Source: Lacimicrobium sp. SS2-24
GTDB taxonomy: Bacteria > Pseudomonadota > Gammaproteobacteria > Enterobacterales > Alteromonadaceae
NCBI RefSeq assembly: GCF_002201535.1
Contig: NZ_NIWW01000003.1
Span: 372,001 to 436,000, forward strand
Length of the DNA: 64,000 nt
Direction: 5' to 3'
The notes under the pieces were generated by a model. It ran no database searches and was not told where the DNA came from. It was given only the letters and a program-made list of their open reading frames with translations. Position 1 is the stretch's first letter. Each line of letters starts with the position of its first letter. Made by a program: the position numbers and the translations under genes. Of this stretch, positions 7,574-14,685 are shown in pieces.

Positions 7574-10006
7574 CTATTCGTCAGCGTACAAATACTGCCA
7601 CCACTGTGGCTGCTGTTTTAAATGCTTGTCAAAATAAGCCAGTATGGTGGACCACCAATGAAAGCTCTTCTCGCGACTGAGAATGTGGTGGTTGTCGCCT
7701 TTATACTCCACCAGTTCCACATCCTTACCCAGCAGTTTCAATGCAGTGTACATTTGCTGACTCTCACCAGGCGGCACATTGGTATCGGCGTCACCATGGA
7801 TCAATAACATCGGATTGCTGATTTTATCGGCATGGAACAATGGACTCTGCTCGGTATACAGCTCGGCATTATTCCAGGGGAAGCTGCCTCTTGAGGCGAC
7901 ACCGGAATACAATGCCCCCCACCAGCCTTCGCCCCAGTATGAGGCGATGTTGGCAATACCCGCGTGAGAAACTGATGCGGCATACATATCGGTCTGGGTC
8001 GCCAGATACATGGTCATAAAGCCGCCATAAGAGGCACCAAGATGGCCAACCTTGTTCTTATCGACATAGGGGTGGGCATCTAAAAACGCCTTCGTTCCCT
8101 GCATAATATCCGCAGCAGTGTACTCACCCCAGGCATTCACATGGCGCGCAGAGAACTGCTGGCCAAAGCCATAGGCGCCTGAGGGTTGCAGCACATACAC
8201 CACGTAACCCTGAGCGGCCCACAAATTAAACGGATAGCGACCGGTAAATGCGCGGCTCACGGGCGATGTACCGCCATAATAGTAAACCAGCGCCGGATAC
8301 TGCTGCTGTTTATCCAGATCATGGGGAAGGTAGACCCGCCCTTTAATTTTGTCACCACGGTCGTTAACGAAATCAAATTCCTGCATCTTTGGAATACGGG
8401 TATGTTGATAGTCTTGCGACGCATCCCAGAGTTTTTTGGCGTCGCGATCCCACTTCTGGGTATACAAAGCCTGTGGTAATGACGCTGAGGTGCCGGCGTA
8501 AACCAATCTGGGGGTGTTACCTTTGGCCACGGCGACCTGGTCTATCACATCCAGTTTGGGTGATAGCAGAGTGTAGCGATTGTTTTTAAAGCCGTACAAG
8601 CGGGTTCGGCTTTCATCGGTCACCGTCAGCACCAGCTGATTGTGACCCACGGAGCGCATAGAGGTAATGGCCGGATCGAATTGTGTCGACAATGCTGTAA
8701 CACCGCTGCCATCCAGCTGCATATGGTACAGCTGGCCATCATAGTCATTGGCTGTCTGACCGGCGCCCACCGCTAACCCTTTGCCTTGTGCGAAGTTTGG
8801 CCCGCCTAAAGCGTAAAGACCCTTGTCACTATATACGGCGCCGTTTAGCGCCCAGTATTCACCTATCAACCGCTCTTGCAAGGAGGACAGGTTGAGTTCA
8901 TAGAGTGCACTTTTACCATGGGGGGGCTGACTGTAATCCACCACAGAGCGCATCAGCAACAATCGCTGTTTGTCATCACTGATATCCAGCAAATACGTGC
9001 TGCTGTCGGCCTGAGTTAGCTGGCGAATCAGTCCCGATTGCATATCCAGCTGATATAACTGACTGTTATCACGCCAATAGGACCAGCGATCTTGCAGAGA
9101 CTGATAACGCTTTACCAGCTTGCCATCGTCTTTGCCGTCCTGTTTCCAGCTGAATATCAGTGTATTGTCATCGAGGAAACGAAAACCGGAAACATCGTCT
9201 ACCCCCTCTGCCAGAGTGCGTGTTTCAAAGCTACTCAAATCCAGACTTAGCAGGCGTTCTCCCTGCAGATACACCAGCGCCTCACTGGAAGGAGTAAAAG
9301 TGGCACCGGCCATGGAGTCCGACCACCGGTGTTTGATGCTGGCGGAATCCAACGCCACCAGCTCAGTATGGGTTATGGGGGTATCACCGCTATGCTGTTC
9401 ATAATGACGATAACCGACCAGCGCATACTCACCATCATCAGACACGTTCAGGGATGACACGACCTGACTGTCGTAAAGCTGCTGCATAGACAGACGATGC
9501 GCAGCACCATCTGCCAGGGCCACCTCATCCCATTCGGCTTTACCAATAAACTCAAAGCCTGGAGCCTTTTCCTCTTCGGTTCCCTGAGCCAGGATTACCA
9601 ACCGATGTTCTCCGTTTATCAGCGCCAGTTTGTAGCCTTTCTCTCCTTTTTCCGCCACCGTGCCCGCTACAAAAACCTTTGGTTTTTTCAGCCCGGTTAT
9701 CACCAGTTCGCCCTGTGTAAAACGCTGTACGGACAAGGTCAGGGTATAAGCCATCAAGCCTGCCTGCGAGCCTGTAATTTCAGCGGCCGTGCTCCAGGGA
9801 TAGGTCTGTCCAAAGGCCTCAAGGGGGGCCATGCCCGCTTCCATAACCTGCGCCTGCGTTTGCTGATACATGGCATCCAGGTGCGGACTGTCCATGCTTT
9901 GCTGAAAAGGAATCGGACCGACCACCCGTATCCTCTTGCTATCCAGCATTTGTGAATGCACCAGCGAAGGCGCAAGAATAATCAATAAAATCAATAATTT
10001 GTACAT
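7574..10006 (-). CDS. Exported prolyl oligopeptidase family (S9) serine peptidase
   Basis: Secreted or periplasmic peptidase of the S9 family (dipeptidyl-peptidase or acylaminoacyl-peptidase type), likely to cut short peptides, often after Pro or Ala. The 810-residue product has a signal peptide (residues 1-18, VHS-Q), a long beta-propeller-like middle and a C-terminal alpha/beta hydrolase domain. The catalytic triad can be placed as Ser659 in GASYGG, Asp741 in HGDADTNVP and His773 or His774 in KGDNHH. The gene is alone; a 21-base inverted repeat lies just upstream. The exact peptide specificity is not readable. Confidence 0.88.
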   Translation of the reverse strand: MYKLLILLIILAPSLVHSQMLDSKRIRVVGPIPFQQSMDSPHLDAMYQQTQAQVMEAGMAPLEAFGQTYPWSTAAEITGSQAGLMAYTLTLSVQRFTQGELVITGLKKPKVFVAGTVAEKGEKGYKLALINGEHRLVILAQGTEEEKAPGFEFIGKAEWDEVALADGAAHRLSMQQLYDSQVVSSLNVSDDGEYALVGYRHYEQHSGDTPITHTELVALDSASIKHRWSDSMAGATFTPSSEALVYLQGERLLSLDLSSFETRTLAEGVDDVSGFRFLDDNTLIFSWKQDGKDDGKLVKRYQSLQDRWSYWRDNSQLYQLDMQSGLIRQLTQADSSTYLLDISDDKQRLLLMRSVVDYSQPPHGKSALYELNLSSLQERLIGEYWALNGAVYSDKGLYALGGPNFAQGKGLAVGAGQTANDYDGQLYHMQLDGSGVTALSTQFDPAITSMRSVGHNQLVLTVTDESRTRLYGFKNNRYTLLSPKLDVIDQVAVAKGNTPRLVYAGTSASLPQALYTQKWDRDAKKLWDASQDYQHTRIPKMQEFDFVNDRGDKIKGRVYLPHDLDKQQQYPALVYYYGGTSPVSRAFTGRYPFNLWAAQGYVVYVLQPSGAYGFGQQFSARHVNAWGEYTAADIMQGTKAFLDAHPYVDKNKVGHLGASYGGFMTMYLATQTDMYAASVSHAGIANIASYWGEGWWGALYSGVASRGSFPWNNAELYTEQSPLFHADKISNPMLLIHGDADTNVPPGESQQMYTALKLLGKDVELVEYKGDNHHILSREKSFHWWSTILAYFDKHLKQQPQWWQYLYADE

Positions 10007-10053
10007 GGACTTCCTTATATTCTTGAAAGCTTCAGCGGACCTTTTTTACGACC

Positions 10054-10104
10054 AATCCGCATAGTCAGCGGTTCACTCTGGGCGAACCGCTGACTATGCG
10101 GATT
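10054..10104 (+). terminator. Perfect 21-base inverted repeat with flanking T-run
   Basis: Arms at 10054-10074 and 10084-10104 are exact reverse complements around a 9-base loop and are followed by GCTTTTTTAT on the plus strand, the shape of an intrinsic terminator. Both neighbouring genes (7574-10006 and 10228-11292) run on the minus strand, so this would stop plus-strand transcription entering from the 3' side of the S9 peptidase gene. On the minus strand the stem is followed by GGTCGTAAAAAAGG, which is not a normal terminator tail. Confidence 0.55.
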
Positions 10105-10227
10105 GCTTTTTTATCTGCAACGAGCCTATCAGAGGTGCCGGTTCAGGTATCGTAAAACACGATAACTTACCCGAATTCAAAGACAATTTGCCAGCAAAGG
10201 CACAGGGTTAAACCCGCGCCTTGTGTG

Positions 10228-11292
10228 CTAATCCATTGACACCCGCATCACTCCGCCTTTGTATAACCCCAGGTACAGGTGCTGCTGATGCACTGTCATG
10301 CTGTGAACGCCACCGAAAAGCTCACCATCAGGGTGCTGAAATTGCTCCCAGGTTTGTCCTCCGTCTTCGCTGCGCTCAAGAATAAGTGGCTGGGGTTGGT
10401 CATAGTCTTTGTTCCAACCCGCGGTATAGAGGATATTCTTGTCCTTGGGGTCGAGCACAAGGTCAAAGTAAAAGCGATAATCTTCATTGGTATGTAACGC
10501 CTGCCAGGTCTCTCCGTTGTCACTGGTTTTGATGATGCCACCCTCGCCCGTGATGAAAATCACATGGTGCAGGTCAGGATCGAAGACGATGTCTTTGACG
10601 GTGCTGGGAACAGGCAGTAATTCGTCAATGCCGGGGAATTCACTGTAGGCCATGGAATCGGTACGATAATGCATCAACAGCGGATTTTCGATGGCCCCCT
10701 GTCCGCCATACCAGATATCGATGCCATTTTGATTGATAGCAAGCGCTGACATCCCCGTTGCAAAGGCGTTCCAGTTGCCCGCCAGCAGTTGCCAGTTTCT
10801 GCCGAAATCCTCGGAAACGGCCAGCACGTTGTACCCCACTGCATAGAGCTTAGCCTCATGGTACTGCAGGCGTCTGATGGGTTCTCCCATATCAGCCGGT
10901 GACAACGCGCCGCCGCCAAAGTTATGCGTCACCAGCTCCCAGCTGTCACCCTGGTCAAGACTTTCAGCAAGCAGGGCGTTTTCTTTGTGCCTGTAACTGA
11001 TCAGCAGGTGTTCGTCATTGACTATGGCGATATCTATGATGTCCCACTCTTCATGGGTAAGACGTTGCCATTGATCATTTTGCTGGTGACGATAAAGCCC
11101 CTGATCGGTTGCAGCATAGAGTTGCTGCTGATGACTGACCAGACGATGGACAATATGCTGGTTGAGTCCGGCAGCACTGAAACCGGGCTGATAGGGGGGT
11201 TCCACAATAGGGTTGCCGGCTTCAATACTGCCATTACAGGCGGTCAGCCATAAGATGCTGCCAAGCAAAAAAAGGGCTTTGAAGTGAGACAT
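10228..11292 (-). CDS. Lipoprotein with Asp-box (BNR) repeats
   Basis: Predicted lipoprotein of 354 residues (signal ending LTAC, lipidated Cys19) that folds as a sialidase/photosystem-stability-factor type beta-propeller. At least four Asp-box motifs are visible: SLDQGDSW, SEDFGRNW, TSDNGETW and SEDGGQTW, spaced through the chain. No catalytic Arg triad or Tyr/Glu pair of a true sialidase can be assigned, so a binding or assembly role is as likely as an enzyme. It stands between the S9 peptidase and msrB on the same strand. Confidence 0.72.
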   Translation of the reverse strand: MSHFKALFLLGSILWLTACNGSIEAGNPIVEPPYQPGFSAAGLNQHIVHRLVSHQQQLYAATDQGLYRHQQNDQWQRLTHEEWDIIDIAIVNDEHLLISYRHKENALLAESLDQGDSWELVTHNFGGGALSPADMGEPIRRLQYHEAKLYAVGYNVLAVSEDFGRNWQLLAGNWNAFATGMSALAINQNGIDIWYGGQGAIENPLLMHYRTDSMAYSEFPGIDELLPVPSTVKDIVFDPDLHHVIFITGEGGIIKTSDNGETWQALHTNEDYRFYFDLVLDPKDKNILYTAGWNKDYDQPQPLILERSEDGGQTWEQFQHPDGELFGGVHSMTVHQQHLYLGLYKGGVMRVSMD

Positions 11293-11376
11293 AAATACTC
11301 CCGCGGGTCGTTTTTGCGATACCCACAGAGTGCACCCGAGCCAAGGTTTTATCTCGTTCAGATTTGTGTCGAATTG

Positions 11377-11850
11377 TTACTTTTTGTCCGCTTTTGGATG
11401 ACCCTCTTCGTCCAGTTTGGTCAGCGCGACGGCATTGATGCAATAGCGCAACCCGGTAGGAGGCGGTCCGTCCGGAAAAACATGACCAAGGTGCGCGTCA
11501 CACACATTGCACAGAGACTCAATACGCTGCATGCCGTGAGAATCATCCAGATGATAGGCCACCGCATTCTCCTGTGCTGGCTGCGTAAAAGATGGCCAGC
11601 CACTGCCACTGGCAAACTTCTGCGTTGCATCAAAAAGCAGTGAGCCGCAGCACACACAGGCGTATCGCCCCGGCTCAATGGCTTCACACAGCCCTGAACT
11701 GAAAGGACGTTCCGTGCCTTTTTCCCGGGTAATGGCATAAGCGTTATCAGTTAACTGCTCGCGCCATTGTGCCTGTGTTTTTTGCACACGGCGCGGCGGC
11801 GTTGGATTACCTTTAGTCGCAAACTGCATTACCGCATTCCAATCGAGCAT
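11377..11850 (-). CDS. msrB: Peptide-methionine (R)-S-oxide reductase
   Basis: Repairs oxidised proteins by reducing methionine-R-sulfoxide with thioredoxin. The 157-residue product keeps the catalytic Cys137 (RYCINAVAL) and both zinc pairs, Cys65/Cys68 (ACVCCG) and Cys114/Cys117 (CNVCDAHLGHVFPDGP). I start at the ATG at 11850 because GAGGAG lies five bases before it; an earlier in-frame ATG at 11871 sits inside that ribosome site. It follows the adenylate-cyclase gene by 22 bases and is probably co-transcribed with it. Confidence 0.93.
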   Translation of the reverse strand: MLDWNAVMQFATKGNPTPPRRVQKTQAQWREQLTDNAYAITREKGTERPFSSGLCEAIEPGRYACVCCGSLLFDATQKFASGSGWPSFTQPAQENAVAYHLDDSHGMQRIESLCNVCDAHLGHVFPDGPPPTGLRYCINAVALTKLDEEGHPKADKK

Positions 11851-11872
11851 ACTTTTCTCCTCTATTAACACC

Positions 11873-13834
11873 TTATAACAAGGTCACGACGCCCAACCCT
11901 GAGAGTCTCAGAAAATGTTCAAATAACCGCTGCTTATGACTTTGCGATGGAACGGACAGATACACCTCAGGCGGATGCGGTGTTTCAAACTCAGCACGCA
12001 ACGCCTTGAGCGCATCAAAGCCGTCACTCACACTGAGCTCACCCCAGCTATTCAGGATAATCACCCGCAAACTATCCACTTCAGACTTAAGACGACGACT
12101 TTCGAAATTCATTACCGCCATCACCTTCTGCACCCTCACCGGGGCTAACAACGCCGCCCGGCTCAGGGTCGATACTCTGACCGGAGGAAAGACCTGCTGC
12201 AAATGTGCCACCAGCAGACTCAGATCCTCTTCTTTGACCGGCTCGGTGTGATAATCCAGATAAAGGCGAGTCTGACCGTCAATAATTTTGTTCCACACGG
12301 CCCAAAGTAACAGGTCGATGGGGTTGTCACCGGATTTGAGCAATACATTACTCAACCCCTCTGCATCGCAGTTAATCTGATTACCGCTGTAAAGAGACCA
12401 TTCCCGCTTCTGGTTAGCCGATGGTCTGGCTTTCACCGTCGCTACCGAACAATATAATTCATCATCAAAAGCGCTGCGCAGATACTCTATTTTATCTGCA
12501 CGTTTACTGTAGTACGTCTCCAGTTTGCGACCGATAACCGTCATATCTTCCTGACTAACCGTCTGCTCAGACAAGCGGATCGCCGACGAAATGCGGCGGT
12601 AACAGAGGATCAAAAAGCCGTGAATCTGCCGGCTCAGCGCGGAGAGCTCGCGAAAACTCCAGTGACTGAGGTTATCCAGTCGCTCAATGTATTCTTCACT
12701 CCATCCCCATTGCTGCACATAACTGGCCAGGATCTGACGTTTAAAGGTGTGCTCCTTTTCCGGCACCTTCTGACTCAACCGACAACCACACTTGATGTAC
12801 AGACACAATTGCAGCAATTCAACTATCTGAGCTTCATTCACGGCCTGATAGTGCTGGATAAGTTCGTCAAACATCAGGGCATAGGGGTCTACATGCTCCA
12901 GCTCCCCGGGTGCACGGACTCCGCTATGGACCTTACGTTTAAGCACATTACACAGAGGTTGCCTGTGCTTCAGGTTGTGCAAAAACACTTCCAGTTTCGC
13001 CATTTTCAGTACCGACTTAAAAGGAGAGTCCATGGCCTTACTGATCTGCCAGATAGCCGCGCCAAACAGCTCGCCAGAGTCCATCTCCTGTAAGTTGCCC
13101 AGATCCATAAACAATCTTGGATCCGGTGGCTGATTAGGTTTCAGCGAGCCAATCAGTTCCTGATAGTGCGTATCGGAAATCTTGTCCGGCATCAGCCACC
13201 AGAACGGCAGCTTGCCGGCCACCACCACATTGGTGGTGTAAAATTCGGCCTTGAGAAACAGCGCCTGCGCCGAACCCGAGCTTTCCTCATCGGCCTCACC
13301 AAAATCATTAAGCTGCACTTTTTCGATGTCGGATAAAAAGAAGTGCACTTCCAGGCCTTGCTCCTCTGCCCACTTTTCCACCAGGGTGAGCTTTTTCTGT
13401 AACAAGCTTCGCGGTTTGGGCTTAAGCCGGTTGCCATGAACACAGACCCAGAAATCAAAGTCAGAGGAGGATGACTGCGCGATCGTGCCAATACTGCCCA
13501 TCAGCGCTAAAGACTCAATTGCACGTCGTTTTGGCCAAAGCGCACGTATTTTCTCAGCACTGGCTGTGGATGCACCGAATACGGTTAACAAGGCTTCACT
13601 GACTTGTTTTCGTAATGAGTAATGATTGATGCCAAAAGGCACATCAGCATGGTCAATATATCCCGGAAAGTCCGGATGGTTGACATGCAGTAAAAAGGGC
13701 AGCACGTGAAAAAGGGGGCGCTTGTCTTCAGGCATCAGCGCCAATGCTCGCTCATTGCGGGCTTTGTTATACCTTAATACCCGCAACAGACGTATGGCCA
13801 GGTTATGCTGAATGGTGTGCTTTTGTGCCGTCAT
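11873..13834 (-). CDS. Short class I adenylate cyclase
   Basis: Cytoplasmic enzyme of the class I (CyaA-type) adenylate cyclases that makes cAMP from ATP. The nucleotidyltransferase core is clear: MGSIGT...SSSSDFDFWVC at residues 112-131, with metal-binding Asp125 and Asp127. At 653 residues it is well short of E. coli CyaA (848), lacking much of the C-terminal regulatory region, so it may be a second, differently regulated cyclase rather than the main CyaA. The gene runs into msrB and is divergent from the OmpA-type lipoprotein at 14026. Confidence 0.82.
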   Translation of the reverse strand: MTAQKHTIQHNLAIRLLRVLRYNKARNERALALMPEDKRPLFHVLPFLLHVNHPDFPGYIDHADVPFGINHYSLRKQVSEALLTVFGASTASAEKIRALWPKRRAIESLALMGSIGTIAQSSSSDFDFWVCVHGNRLKPKPRSLLQKKLTLVEKWAEEQGLEVHFFLSDIEKVQLNDFGEADEESSGSAQALFLKAEFYTTNVVVAGKLPFWWLMPDKISDTHYQELIGSLKPNQPPDPRLFMDLGNLQEMDSGELFGAAIWQISKAMDSPFKSVLKMAKLEVFLHNLKHRQPLCNVLKRKVHSGVRAPGELEHVDPYALMFDELIQHYQAVNEAQIVELLQLCLYIKCGCRLSQKVPEKEHTFKRQILASYVQQWGWSEEYIERLDNLSHWSFRELSALSRQIHGFLILCYRRISSAIRLSEQTVSQEDMTVIGRKLETYYSKRADKIEYLRSAFDDELYCSVATVKARPSANQKREWSLYSGNQINCDAEGLSNVLLKSGDNPIDLLLWAVWNKIIDGQTRLYLDYHTEPVKEEDLSLLVAHLQQVFPPVRVSTLSRAALLAPVRVQKVMAVMNFESRRLKSEVDSLRVIILNSWGELSVSDGFDALKALRAEFETPHPPEVYLSVPSQSHKQRLFEHFLRLSGLGVVTLL

Positions 13835-14025
13835 AGATTCTCTGTATAGGCCCGTAAATTTTGGTTTTCAATACAGGACATGTCTGTAAGAATGGCCCAT
13901 CAGGCGGGAAAATTCATGCTGTAATCCGCGACCTCTGTTCGGGTGCTGAGCATAGCCCCGCTGTTCAGGCTGGATTAAGCCATCCAATCTACACTGGTAT
14001 TCTCTTATATTCTCAGGAAGCGACA

Positions 14026-14655
14026 ATGAAAAAAAGTATTATTGCAGTTGCCATTTCAGCCCTGGTGCTGGGTGGCTGTGCGGCCAACAGCAGCAACACC
14101 CAAAAAGGCGCGGGAATTGGTGCCGTTGCCGGTGCCTTGCTGGGAAAAGCCACCGGTGATAACGCCAAAAGCCGCTACGTCTGGGGCGCGGCGGTAGGCG
14201 CCTTGGCTGGCGCCGCGATTGGTAATTATATGGACAAGCAAGAGCAGGCATTTCGCGAGGAACTTGCTGACAGTGGCGTTTCAGTGCAGCGAAACGGCGA
14301 CGAATTAACCCTGCAGCTTCCAGGTCAGATCACCTTTGCCACTGGCAGCGCCAATATTTCCTCACAGTTTCACACCGTACTGGATGATGTGGCGAAGGTG
14401 TTGAATAAGTATGAGAAAACCACCCTGATGATCGAGGGACACACTGACGATACCGGCACAGCACAGGGTAATCAGGCTTTGTCTGAAGCCCGGGCTAATG
14501 CCGTGCGCCAATATCTGGTGAGTCGTCAGGTGGATATGCGCAGGATAACCACGATCGGTCTCGGCCAGTTCCAACCGCTGGTTGCCAACACCAGTGAACA
14601 GAACCGCCAGCAAAATCGCCGCGTAGAACTGCGCATTTTACCCAACAAGCAGTAA
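14026..14655 (+). CDS. OmpA-family lipoprotein (YiaD-like)
   Basis: Outer-membrane lipoprotein of 209 residues that likely tethers the outer membrane to peptidoglycan. It has a lipoprotein signal (LGGC, Cys18), a glycine-zipper segment of two GAxxGAxxG blocks (residues 28-63) that resembles YiaD/SlyB-type proteins, and a C-terminal OmpA peptidoglycan-binding domain (IEGHTDDTG through LSEARANAVRQYL to NRRVELRI). I use the ATG at 14026, after AGGAAG, because it opens directly into the signal peptide; the same frame runs open for 55 codons upstream without a plausible signal. Confidence 0.88.
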   Translation: MKKSIIAVAISALVLGGCAANSSNTQKGAGIGAVAGALLGKATGDNAKSRYVWGAAVGALAGAAIGNYMDKQEQAFREELADSGVSVQRNGDELTLQLPGQITFATGSANISSQFHTVLDDVAKVLNKYEKTTLMIEGHTDDTGTAQGNQALSEARANAVRQYLVSRQVDMRRITTIGLGQFQPLVANTSEQNRQQNRRVELRILPNKQ

Positions 14656-14667
14656 ATAAAAGCAGGC

Positions 14668-14685
14668 CGTTCAGGTCGCTGAACG
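14668..14685. terminator. Hairpin between convergent genes
   Basis: CGTTCAG/CTGAACG forms a 7-base stem with a GTCG loop, followed by ATCTTT on the plus strand. It overlaps the last codons of the D-lactate dehydrogenase gene and may end the OmpA-family transcript. Confidence 0.35.

Noticed and set aside
10054-10104. Inverted repeat as an integron attC site
   Set aside because: attC sites have imperfect arms with bulged bases and defined R boxes; here the arms are perfect and no integrase or cassette array is visible.
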